Assembly: GCA_015061845.1 (NCBI GenBank)
Contig: SUVT01000024.1
Coordinates: forward strand, 1 to 32,525
DNA from: Lentisphaerota bacterium
GTDB taxonomy: Bacteria; Verrucomicrobiota; Lentisphaeria; Victivallales; UBA1829
Direction: 5' to 3'
DNA length: 32,525 nt
Shown here: one piece after another, positions 16,833-26,500 of the stretch
How the letters are laid out: each line of letters opens with the position of its first letter
Position numbering within the stretch: the first letter of the stretch is position 1
Made by a program: the position numbers and the translations under genes
Notes under the pieces: model-generated
The model's input: only the letters and a program-made list of their open reading frames with translations
Told to the model about the DNA's origin: nothing
Databases searched by the model: none

Positions 16833-17591
16833 TCAGGCGAATAATCCTCTGAGGATATCTGCGCTGACTTTCAGGTCAAGTTCCGGAGCCCGGAGATGGG
16901 TGTCGTGTTCAATGAGAACCCACTTGTCATAGTTGTACTTCTGAAGTTCTTTTGCGATTGCTTCATAGTCCAACCCGGCATTTCCGCCGCCGAGTTCGCA
17001 GAACCGGAGACGATCCCACCAGACATCCAAGCCAACATTCAGATCTTTGTAGAAAATATCCTTGAAGTGAACGGCTGCCAGTCTGTCATGATACTTCTGA
17101 ACAGTCTTGACACAGTCACCGCCTGCAGCGTGGAGATGAGCAATATCCAGCAGAAGAGCCGCTCCCGGAACAACCTCCATGAACTTATCCAGTTCATCCT
17201 GATTTTCGATGCAGGTTCCAAGATGGTTATGAAGCGCGGCTTTCAGGTTGTAACGCTTTGCGGCATCCACAAACGCATTGCAGCGGCGGCAGTAATCATC
17301 AAAGGGAATATTGCGGGTGCAGGGAACAGTGATCCAGATATACTCTTTTCCAAGAGCTGCGGCACAGCGCATGGTCATTTCCGGCGTTGACATGGAGCAG
17401 CTTGCAAAGTCCATGCCCATGCTGCGGAAAAGAGCTGCGTTCCGGATCAAGTCGGCTTCTGTTGCACCTTTGACCCATTCGATCCCGTCAAGTCCGAGAC
17501 CTTTCAGCAGTTCGAGCCGTTCTTCCAGGTTCCAGCAGCCGCCGTACCAGACATCCATACCGTAATCGGCAACACCTAATTTATTTTTCAT
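16833..17591 (-). CDS. Sugar phosphate isomerase/epimerase family (xylose-isomerase-like TIM barrel)
   Basis: 'LKAALHNHLGTCIENQDELDKFMEVVPGAALLLDIAHLHAAGGDCVKTVQKYHDRLAAVHFKDI...ELGGGNAGLDYEAIAKELQKYNYDKWVLIEHD'. Confidence 0.85.
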   Translation of the reverse strand: MKNKLGVADYGMDVWYGGCWNLEERLELLKGLGLDGIEWVKGATEADLIRNAALFRSMGMDFASCSMSTPEMTMRCAAALGKEYIWITVPCTRNIPFDDYCRRCNAFVDAAKRYNLKAALHNHLGTCIENQDELDKFMEVVPGAALLLDIAHLHAAGGDCVKTVQKYHDRLAAVHFKDIFYKDLNVGLDVWWDRLRFCELGGGNAGLDYEAIAKELQKYNYDKWVLIEHDTHLRAPELDLKVSADILRGLFA

Positions 17592-17603
17592 CGTTTCAAT
17601 TCC

Positions 17604-18815
17604 TTACTTCGTGTAAGCTCTCATGACCTTGGCGATACATTCACCGACCCGTGCGGCAACGTCATCGGTTCCGAGGAAGGTGGTGTTGCTGCAGCACATA
17701 ACGCGGTTGTACATCACATCTTCGCAGACTTCGGTGTCTTTCTTGATGTACATCTTTCCGGGAATGTTCCAGACCGGGCTCTTGTAGAGCGGGCAGCCCC
17801 AGCCTTCGTGGATCAGCAGACCTTCTGCGCGGATGGCGGCGTAGATATCCGCACGGCTGACACCTTCTTTCACAAATTCCGGCTGAAGCAGGAAGGTGAC
17901 GAAGTAGTACGCTCTGGTGTCATCGGCATAGGAAGAAGCCTGCATCTTCACGCTGGGGATATCTTTGAGGACATCGCGGACGATCTGCGCACTTCTTTCA
18001 CGGCGGTCGCGGAGCTCTTCCTGATGAGCCAGCTGATCCAGTATGATGAGTGACTGGAAGTCAGTCATACGGTACTGGTGGCACATGAGACCTTCCTGCA
18101 GAGGAACTTTGGGGTCAAGGAAGGAGTTTCCGATATGGGAGGCACGGAAAATATCATCAGCGAGTTTTGCGTTGTTGGTGGTACAGCAGCCGCCTTCTGC
18201 AGCGGTCATGAGCTTGGAGAGCTGGAAAGAGAAACTTCCGACATCACCGAGAGAACCGACTCCCTTACCGTGCTGTTTTGCGCCGTGTGCATGGGCGCAG
18301 TCTTCGACCACTGCCAGATTGTGCTTCTTTGCAATGGCGTTGATCTTGTCCATATCTGCCACGGAGGAGAAGAGGTGAACCGGGATGATCGCTTTTGTGC
18401 GCGGTGTGATAGCTTCTTCGATCTTGACAGGATCAATACAAAGAGTGTTGGGGTCGATATCAACGATCACAGGGGTTGCACCGACATAGAGGGGAGCCTG
18501 AGCGGTCGCGATCCAGGTCACGCCGGGAACGATGACTTCATCGCCGGGTCCGATGCCGAGAGCGATCAATGCACATTCCAGTGTGGTGGTTCCGTTGCTC
18601 ATCCAGACAGAGTATTCTGCATCCTGGAACTTTGCGAATGCAGGCATCAGTTCCTTTTCATACTTGGAGTAGCAGCCCCATTTTCCGGAACGGTAAAGCT
18701 CGATGAGTTTCTGTTCTGTTTCCGGATAGGCAATGGGCCAGGACGGGGTCAGGCTGTTCAGTTCATTTTCGGCAAAAACGGGTTTGCCGCCATTGATTGC
18801 GAGTGTGTTTGACAT
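17604..18815 (-). CDS. DegT/DnrJ/EryC1/StrS family PLP-dependent aminotransferase
   Basis: 'YSVWMSNGTTTLECALIALGIGPGDEVIVPGVTWIATAQAPLYVGATPVIVDIDPNTLCIDPVKIEEAITPRTKAIIPVHLFSSVADMDKINAIAKKHNLAVVEDCAHAHGAKQHGKGVGSLGDVGSFSFQLSKLMTAAEGG'. Confidence 0.92.
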   Translation of the reverse strand: MSNTLAINGGKPVFAENELNSLTPSWPIAYPETEQKLIELYRSGKWGCYSKYEKELMPAFAKFQDAEYSVWMSNGTTTLECALIALGIGPGDEVIVPGVTWIATAQAPLYVGATPVIVDIDPNTLCIDPVKIEEAITPRTKAIIPVHLFSSVADMDKINAIAKKHNLAVVEDCAHAHGAKQHGKGVGSLGDVGSFSFQLSKLMTAAEGGCCTTNNAKLADDIFRASHIGNSFLDPKVPLQEGLMCHQYRMTDFQSLIILDQLAHQEELRDRRERSAQIVRDVLKDIPSVKMQASSYADDTRAYYFVTFLLQPEFVKEGVSRADIYAAIRAEGLLIHEGWGCPLYKSPVWNIPGKMYIKKDTEVCEDVMYNRVMCCSNTTFLGTDDVAARVGECIAKVMRAYTK

Positions 18816-18833
18816 GTTTTTTCTCCTGTTATG

Positions 18834-20141
18834 TTATTTAGCTTTTTGTTCAAGTTCGATCAATTTATCCGCAACAAAACCGGAAATGTTGTCGGCATAT
18901 CTGTACCGGTGACGGACCGGATAGCAGTGGACTTCGTAGAACCCGAAACCTCCGCCCGGTTTCTTTGAATTTGGATCCGGATATTCTTTCATAATTTTCT
19001 CTGAGGGGAAGTACATTCCGTTTCCGTTTGCCACCGTGACAGCGAACGGATAATCCGCCGCAGATCTGCTCATCAGTTTTGCGCCTTCTTCCACGAAATA
19101 TTCTCCGGGGATGAAGAGGAACGAGAGCTTGCCGATCCGCAACGCCTGAAAATCATGAAGAACAGTCAGGTCATCACCTTTTTTGATCCGTGCGATCATT
19201 TCATCGATCCGGTTGGCGCGCTCCGCTTCATATTCATTGATTGCACGGAAATCGGCAGCATCTTTTGCCAACTCTTCCACGGTCTGTTTTTTGACCGGGA
19301 CACGGACGGTTTCCATTGCGCTGCGGATGGTCAGGTCGGTGAGTTTTTCCCCGCCTGCCGCAATGCCTTTTTTCAGGTCTGCAATGTAAAGTTCAGCGGT
19401 ATAGACAGATGGATTTTCAACATCCGGCTTGCTCAGCGCTGTGAATTTTGCATTGATATCGCCGCATGGCCCCAGCAGGAAGAGCGGGAAATCCGCCAGT
19501 TTTTCATCCTGAATCAGCTGATTTGCAGCACCGCCCCAGTCGGAAGAGGCTATTTTGTAAAACGGACCGTTCATACAGATCCCGTGAACTCCGTGACTGT
19601 GGAGCAGGACTTTGCAGGAACCGTCCGGACGGATGAATCTTGCCCAGCGGATAGTCTCGTCGGTGCTGTCCTTTTCCGGATCGACCCGGTTTGTACCGAG
19701 CTTTTGGGAAAGTGTGCATTTTCCGGCTTCGGCATAAGCGATCTCGTCTTCGTTATAGAACGCCTGTTTTGCGACTTCCATGACGGTATCTTTCCAATGC
19801 TGCTGGAAGCCGGGATCCGGAATACCGGAACCGCAAAAACCTTTGTAGAACAACGCCGGACCACTGTGGGTATGGGTTGCTGTAAAGGTGATATAATCCG
19901 GGTGAATGGAATACTCCGTTGCGATCCGGATCCGCATTTCTCTGGCGTAGATATCATCTGTCGTACAAATGTCGGTGTAGATGATCATTGCGCGCTTTTC
20001 CCCATCGTTGAATGAGAAAGCGCGGCAGTACAGATCCCCGACTGTATGAGTGTGGCGGCGTCCGGCGAACATGCCGTAACCGTAAAGCTCCGCAAACTGC
20101 GGGATCTCCAGTTTCTTTTCTCCGCATCCGATTTTGAACAT
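18834..20141 (-). CDS. Neutral/alkaline non-lysosomal ceramidase N-domain-like protein (paralog 1)
   Basis: 435 aa; 'GDLYCRAFSFNDGEKRAMIIYTDICTTDD...YITFTATHTHSGPALFYKGF', 'LFLLGPCGDINAKFT'. No signal peptide seen. Confidence 0.65.
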   Translation of the reverse strand: MFKIGCGEKKLEIPQFAELYGYGMFAGRRHTHTVGDLYCRAFSFNDGEKRAMIIYTDICTTDDIYAREMRIRIATEYSIHPDYITFTATHTHSGPALFYKGFCGSGIPDPGFQQHWKDTVMEVAKQAFYNEDEIAYAEAGKCTLSQKLGTNRVDPEKDSTDETIRWARFIRPDGSCKVLLHSHGVHGICMNGPFYKIASSDWGGAANQLIQDEKLADFPLFLLGPCGDINAKFTALSKPDVENPSVYTAELYIADLKKGIAAGGEKLTDLTIRSAMETVRVPVKKQTVEELAKDAADFRAINEYEAERANRIDEMIARIKKGDDLTVLHDFQALRIGKLSFLFIPGEYFVEEGAKLMSRSAADYPFAVTVANGNGMYFPSEKIMKEYPDPNSKKPGGGFGFYEVHCYPVRHRYRYADNISGFVADKLIELEQKAK

Positions 20142-20154
20142 GGCGAGTGCTCCT

Positions 20155-21456
20155 TTATTTCAAATTCTTTTCAATATCCAGCAGGGTGTCTGCAACGAAT
20201 GAAGCAATATTATCCGGGTATTTGAAACTGTGATTCTGGGGATAACCGTAGATTTCATAGTAGCCGAACCCTCTGACTGTTCCGCCCGGACGGGGGAAGC
20301 GTTTCATGCACTTTTCAGCGGGATAATAACCGCCGTTTCCGTTTGCCACTGTGATGGTGAAGGCATATTCTGCTTCGGAGCGTTCCATAAGGGCTGCACC
20401 GTCTTCCACGAAATATTCTCCGGGAATGAAAAGGAAGGAGAGCTCACCGATCCGCAAAACCTGAAACTCTCTGGTCTTTGTCAGATCTTCCCCGCGCTTG
20501 ATCCGGATGATCATTTCGTCGATCCGATTGCCGCGTTCCGCTTCGTAAGCATCAATGGAACGGAAAATTTCCGCATCAGCCGCCAACTCTTCCACAGTCT
20601 GTTTGACTGCGGGCATACGGACCGTTTTCATAGCGGAACGGATGGTCAGGTCTGTAATTTTCTTCCCGCCCTCTGCAATGCTTTTCTTTAAGTCTGCAAG
20701 GTAAAGTTTTGCTGTATAGAGGTGCGGATTCTTTTCTTCGGGAATATCCCGGGCAGTATATCTTGCATTCAAATCGCCGCAGGGACCGAGCATGAAGAGG
20801 GGCATATCTGCCAGTTTTTCCTCTTTGATCAGATGGTTTGCCGCACCTGCCCAGTCGGAGGATGCGATCTTATAGAACGGACCGTTCATTACGATCCCGT
20901 GGACCCCGTGACTGTGGAGCAGGATCTTGCAGGAGCCATCCGGACGGATGAATTTCACCCAGCGGATATGTTCATCTGTAATATCTTTTTCGACTTCCAC
21001 ACGGTTTTTTCCGAGCTTTTGAGAAAGAGGAGCTTTCCCTGCTTCGGCATGAGCGATCTCTTCTTCGTCGTAAAACGCCTTTTCAGCGACTTCCATAACA
21101 GAGTTTTTCCAGTAATCCTGATAATCCGGATCGGGGATCCCGAACCCGCAGAATCCGCTTCTGTAAAGCGGCGGTGTGCTGTGGGAGTGCGTTGCAACAA
21201 AGGTGATATATTCCGGATGGATGGAGTATTTTGAGGCAATTTTATTTCTCAGTTCCCGGGCATAATCATCATTGACATACAGAGAATCTGTATAAATGAT
21301 CATCGCTCTGTTATTGCCGTCATAGAACGAGAACGCGCGGCAGTAAAGATCGCCGATTGTTCCGAGATTCCGTCGTCCGGCAAAAAAACCGTATCCGTGC
21401 AATTCAATAAACAAAGGTACATTCAGCACCTTTTCTGCGCAACCTGCTTTGAACAT
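20155..21456 (-). CDS. Neutral/alkaline non-lysosomal ceramidase N-domain-like protein (paralog 2)
   Basis: Same length and motifs as the downstream paralog ('YITFVATHSHSTPPLYRSGF', 'MLGPCGDLNARY'). Second Met chosen as start to align with the paralog and RBS spacing (ggaggg). Confidence 0.65.
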   Translation of the reverse strand: MFKAGCAEKVLNVPLFIELHGYGFFAGRRNLGTIGDLYCRAFSFYDGNNRAMIIYTDSLYVNDDYARELRNKIASKYSIHPEYITFVATHSHSTPPLYRSGFCGFGIPDPDYQDYWKNSVMEVAEKAFYDEEEIAHAEAGKAPLSQKLGKNRVEVEKDITDEHIRWVKFIRPDGSCKILLHSHGVHGIVMNGPFYKIASSDWAGAANHLIKEEKLADMPLFMLGPCGDLNARYTARDIPEEKNPHLYTAKLYLADLKKSIAEGGKKITDLTIRSAMKTVRMPAVKQTVEELAADAEIFRSIDAYEAERGNRIDEMIIRIKRGEDLTKTREFQVLRIGELSFLFIPGEYFVEDGAALMERSEAEYAFTITVANGNGGYYPAEKCMKRFPRPGGTVRGFGYYEIYGYPQNHSFKYPDNIASFVADTLLDIEKNLK

Positions 21457-21497
21457 TTTCATGCCCTCCTCATTTTTGTTTCAGGTCTTTGAGGATT

Positions 21498-21567
21498 AAT
21501 ATAGCAACTTTTTCCGTTTTGTAAATTGCCAAAACGTGCAAAGTGTTATCATTTTTGAGCAAAAATG
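21498..21567 (-). promoter_or_regulatory. Candidate promoter and palindromic operators upstream of the ceramidase-like operon
   Basis: Minus strand: -35 TTTACA (21520-21525), 16-nt spacer, -10 TATATT (21498-21503). Palindromes CGTTTTG-n8-CAAAACG (21515-21536) and CATTTTTG-n2-CAAAAATG (21550-21567). Confidence 0.45.
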
Positions 21568-21604
21568 TGATTTTTTAAATGTTTATTGCACTGAGCCGGG
21601 AAAA

Positions 21605-23542
21605 TCAATTCAGAGTTTTATATAATCTGTCAGCCAAACCGGAGTGACGGATCACTTCTGTATTCAAAACCGGTTCGATCAGCGATTCAGGACACCAGAG
21701 ATCCACACGTTTTTTCGCACGGGTTATAGCTGTATAAAGAAGTTCTCTTGTCAAAATTGGTGATTTTTTTGCCGGGAAAGTGATCAAAACATTATCAAAA
21801 CCGGATCCCTGAGACTTGTGGACCGTCATGGCAAAAACCGGTTCATACGGCGGCAATTCAAAGGGCAGAAATGATTTCGGCTCCGGATCATTGATTGAGG
21901 TGGGGAAGTAAACCCTGTTTTCCCCATTCATGTTCCAGAGGATTCCGATATCTCCATTGGAAAGTCCGGTAACACGGTCATTTTGCAGAATCATGATCGG
22001 CAGCCCGGTCGCATCATCCTGCGTCATACGGAAGAGTTTCCGGCAGAGTTTATTCATATTTTCCACCCCGGTATTTCCGGTCCTGTGGGCACAGAGAATT
22101 TTGTAATTATCCAGCAGAAAATAAGCCTGTTTCATACTTTCAATATCGGAATTCAAAGTCAGAGTTTTTATCTTTTGCGGAAGATCTGCGAAAAATTGTT
22201 TCAAGTATTTTTCCGGCTTTACAGGGAGTTCGATCCTGCTGAAATCCGCCGTGGCAGTCATGATTTCAGCCTTGATTTCAGCTGCATTCTGACGATTTCT
22301 GATCATGGAACTGATCTTCCCGATCTGACTGTTTTCATCAAACCTGCGTGAAATTTTCAGCTCTGCAATGTGCCCGGTCAAGGGAGACATCTTGCGCTCC
22401 GGAATTGTCTTCAACTCTTCTTCGGGAGACTCCGTGAGGGCTGCAAAAACTTTTTTCCGTTCCGGTGTAAGCACGTTGAACGGCACATCTTTACAAAGAT
22501 CACCAAGAACTGCTCCGGCATCCACGCTTGCCAGCTGATCCTTATCACCGAGCAAAATCAATTTTGTTCCCGGTTTGAGTGCCCGCAGCAGTTTGCACAT
22601 CAGGGGCAGCGAGATCATGGAAATTTCATCCGCGAGAAGAATATCTGCCTCAATGGGGTTATCCTGATCCCGTCTGAAATTCGGGGTGTTCCACTTGACT
22701 TCCAACAGGGAATGGATCGTTCCGCAAACCTTTTCCGGGTTTTCCGGATCGATCAACCGTTCCAATTCAGCTTTGACAGCCGGAGTACAGTTCAAATCCT
22801 TCAGACTGTCCCGGATGGATTCTGCCAATCGGCTTTGTGCTTTTCCGGTTGGAGCGCAAAGAACGATCCTCGGAAACGTTCCGGTTGATTCATATTTTTC
22901 AAGGATCAAAGACAGCACTGCAGCAACCACAGTTGTTTTTCCCGTGCCGGGTCCGCCTGTGATGATCGTAAACGGTGAAATCCCGGCAAGATAAGCTGCA
23001 AATTTCTGCCAATCAACATGTTCAACGGGTTTTTCTGGATTCAGTTGAAAGAAAGAAATCACGCCATTGAACTTCTCTTTCTCAGGATCAAAAACTGTTT
23101 CCGGAGTGTTGACAAACTGAATGATCCGCTCCGCAAGTTCTTTTTCATACATGAAATACCGGTTCAGATAAAGCTTTCCGGATAGATCCAGAACCAGTGG
23201 AATATTCTGTGCGGCGTTTTCATCCATTCCCTCTGTCAGGGCAATTCCCCACGGAGGAGATAAGACTGCTCGAATCTCTTCGACAGATGAAAATGGAACC
23301 CCTGCACAAGATTCTTCAATCTCTTCATTTTGAGAGAGTTGCATAAAAAAGTCGGCAAAATCACTTTCGGAAAATTGATTCAGATCACAACAGGTATGTC
23401 CAAGCCTGACCGCTGCTGAAGCAATGGCGGCAACGGCATAAATCAACGGGTTATCCTGCCTGCTCTGTTCCTGAATATAAGCGGCAAAGTGACGGTCGAT
23501 GGAAGAAAACGGCATATTTTTCAATAATTCAAGAGAGAGCAT
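21605..23542 (-). CDS. recD: Exodeoxyribonuclease V alpha subunit (RecD helicase)
   Basis: 'FTIITGGPGTGKTTVVAAVLSLI' Walker A, 'DILLADEISMISLPLMCKLLRALKPGTKLILLGDKDQLASVDAGAVLGDL', C-terminal 'MTVHKSQGSGFDNVLITFP...LLYTAITRAKKRVDLW'. ATG 23542 overlaps the recB stop (TGATG). Confidence 0.93.
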   Translation of the reverse strand: MLSLELLKNMPFSSIDRHFAAYIQEQSRQDNPLIYAVAAIASAAVRLGHTCCDLNQFSESDFADFFMQLSQNEEIEESCAGVPFSSVEEIRAVLSPPWGIALTEGMDENAAQNIPLVLDLSGKLYLNRYFMYEKELAERIIQFVNTPETVFDPEKEKFNGVISFFQLNPEKPVEHVDWQKFAAYLAGISPFTIITGGPGTGKTTVVAAVLSLILEKYESTGTFPRIVLCAPTGKAQSRLAESIRDSLKDLNCTPAVKAELERLIDPENPEKVCGTIHSLLEVKWNTPNFRRDQDNPIEADILLADEISMISLPLMCKLLRALKPGTKLILLGDKDQLASVDAGAVLGDLCKDVPFNVLTPERKKVFAALTESPEEELKTIPERKMSPLTGHIAELKISRRFDENSQIGKISSMIRNRQNAAEIKAEIMTATADFSRIELPVKPEKYLKQFFADLPQKIKTLTLNSDIESMKQAYFLLDNYKILCAHRTGNTGVENMNKLCRKLFRMTQDDATGLPIMILQNDRVTGLSNGDIGILWNMNGENRVYFPTSINDPEPKSFLPFELPPYEPVFAMTVHKSQGSGFDNVLITFPAKKSPILTRELLYTAITRAKKRVDLWCPESLIEPVLNTEVIRHSGLADRLYKTLN

Positions 23543-26500
23543 CACTCCACCTCCGCAATGTTGCAGATAAGTTTGAAATCCGGCTTGTCAGCATAGATCC
23601 CGCGTCCGGGAACTTCGGGATCGACCCCGCGCAGGAAAAGATAAATCGTTCCTCCAAAGTCCTGATCATAAACCTCTTCCGGTGTTTTTTCAAGTCTCAG
23701 AGAGAGGAATCGGATCAATGCCGAAGAGTAGAGCAGAGACTGGTAAAGATAGAACTTCTGCCACATCTCTCCAAACAGATATTCCTGATTGAAACTTTCC
23801 AGAGTTCGGTCCAGAATATCAGTCTTCCAGTCAATGATAAAAAATTTCCCTTTATGACGGAAGATCAAGTCAGCAGAACCGGTATAGAATGTCTCATCCC
23901 CGGGAAGGTCGCGGAGCGCAAATAATTTATCCATCTCTTCCTGTTCCAAACGATCCCGGAAATATTCATTCATGACTTTTCCAATTCTGACGGGATCAAA
24001 ATTTTTAAACAGTTTGAAGTCAAAATCCATTTCAGAACAGCGGTCAGAAAGAGAGATGTCTTTCAGTGCAAACGTTGAACCGTCCCCGAAAGGCAGCGGG
24101 GCGGAGATGACTTTCCGGAACATCTCAACCGCAATTTCAGCCTTGTCACCGATATTGACAACAGAAAGATACCGTTGAACCAAAGTCATCAGATTTTCCG
24201 GATTTTGGAAATCCAGTTTTTCCAGAACGGTATGACATGCTGTCCCGAAAAGGTCCCCGCGAGGAAGTGTAAACACCTCTGCAACCGCTTCAGAATCAAA
24301 GGTTTTCTGTTCCGGAGCTATACTTCCGGATGTTTCTTCATCACTTCTGGAACGGCGTTCATTTCTGCGGAAAAACTTGTGTGCAGAAGAATAACTGATC
24401 TTCGGAGTGGGAACGGGTGTTTTTGTATTGTCCCAATGATATCTGGAAAGCTGGGGTTGCTCTGCACCGGTCCTGGTACACTGTTCATCGATTTTAATGG
24501 ACGAATCCATCTTTTTCAAAACAGGATCCGGTAATTTCTTTTTCTCCAGACTTTCGTAATCTGACTGGATCAGTTTCTGTTCGGACGTGAAAATTTTCTG
24601 TGTTTCAAAGAGCCACGCTGCAGCTCCTTCAAGCCCTTTTGAGACGAGCAGATAGTTTGCACGGCTTGCCCTTGTCAGTGCCACATAAGCGATCCGCAAC
24701 TCTTCCTGCAGCAATTCCGCAAATGCCAGAGATGTTTTTTCCCCATCCGTGATCCTGTGAAAGATCCTGTTCCCGTTTTCCGGATCGTGATACTTCAAAG
24801 CCCGTGCGCCACTGAGCTTGATACTGGCAAGATCGGGCAGAAAAACGATGGGGAACTGCAATCCTTTACTGTTATGGATCGTCATGATCCTGACCGCCGG
24901 AGCATCTGTCGGAAGGATCACACAGCTTTCCAAATCGGTTCTTGTTTCCGGTGAAATCTGCTTCTGGAACCATAGCAGAAGAAGTCCGATGGAGTTGCAG
25001 TCCTGTTTTTCTCTTTTTATAAGCAACTCTCTCAATTGCAGCAAGTTGGAATATCTCTGCGCGCCGGTCACCAACTGTGGATAACGGGTGTGGATCTGAA
25101 ACTTTTCCATAAACATCCGGAACATAACGGCGAAACCGTTCTTTTTGAACGTGGTGCTGAGAATCGTCAGGAACTCCTGAACCTCTGCCAACGCACTTCT
25201 GGAACCTGCGGCTTCCTGTCCGGAGGAATTGTCCGGCTCACAGAGTCGACGGCAATTTTTGTCACCAGCCAGCTGTGTCTGCATCAGCCATGTTACGGCT
25301 CTGACATCCGCCGGATTCAGAATCGCAATCAGAAGTTTTTCCAAATCCCTTGCCTCCTGCGTATCATAAAGGCTTTCATTGTTGTTCACAACATAGGGAA
25401 TTCCGTATTCCTGAAGCTGTTCCTGAAAATATCCCATATCCGTTCTGTAGCGGAAAAGAACTGCAATGTCGGATGGTGTGATCGGAGTGTAAATCTCTTC
25501 ATCCTCTGAACCGGGCATTTTTACGTTTCCGTTCAAAAGGGCATTGATCTTCTGAGCGCATAATTGACAGAGTGCTTTCTTATTGCCTTTTCCGCCCAGA
25601 CAATGGAACGGTTTTTCATCTTCCAGCCCGTTGAATTTCAACGTATTCTTTCCGGAACTTTCCACCGATTCAAACAAAATGGATTTATCCGCAAAAGGAT
25701 TTGAGTTGGAACAGAAAATCTCATTTACATTTTCCACAAGAAGATCTGCTGAACGGAAATTTCTGCTCAAAGAAAAGGTACAATCTTTTCCGACAGCTTC
25801 GGCAGCCTTTTTGTAGGTAAAGATATCGCCGCCACGGAACGCATAGATCGCCTGTTTCGGATCGCCAACAAGAAACAGGGTACAATTTTCCCGTTTTCCG
25901 CAGGAAAGATCGGGCGCGAAAATCTTTGTAAATATCTCATATTGAGTCTGATCTGTATCCTGAAATTCATCAATGATCGCCGCTTTGAATTGGGTCCGCA
26001 GAGTTTCAGCCAAAGTCGAACCTTTTGCATTCAGAGCCGTGATCATCTGCTGTTGAAGATCATCATACGTCTGAAAGTTATCCCGCTGTTTCAGCATGGA
26101 AAGCTGTTCTGCAACATTTTTTCTGATACAGGAGAGTGCGCTGACCCGGAATCGGAATATTTTTTCAATGATCTCCTGCAGTTTTCTGCTGAATTCCGGA
26201 TCGGTCTCTGACAGTTTTCTGAAGTCCGTTTTACTTGCCAGATCTTCAATATTCTGCCAGCCAAATCCGTATTCCACCGGGGATTCCAGAAGCAGTTCTG
26301 CGGGAAATTCCGGTTCATCATCGTTTGTGCTTGGAATTATTACGTCCGGATCAAGTTCACTCAGTGATTCCCACAGTGCAAATATCTCATTTGCAAGAAC
26401 TTCCGGGAGTTTCTCTTCCTGAACATCAAAAGAGATTTCCGGGTGTTCGATCAATCCGATAAAATCCCTCAAAGAAGGCGGCACATAACCGCTTGTATAT

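Noticed and set aside
19155-20015. 286-aa plus-strand ORF (also 20722-21234, 18078-18812)
   Set aside because: Antisense to ceramidase-like and DegT genes; shadow ORFs from codon bias.
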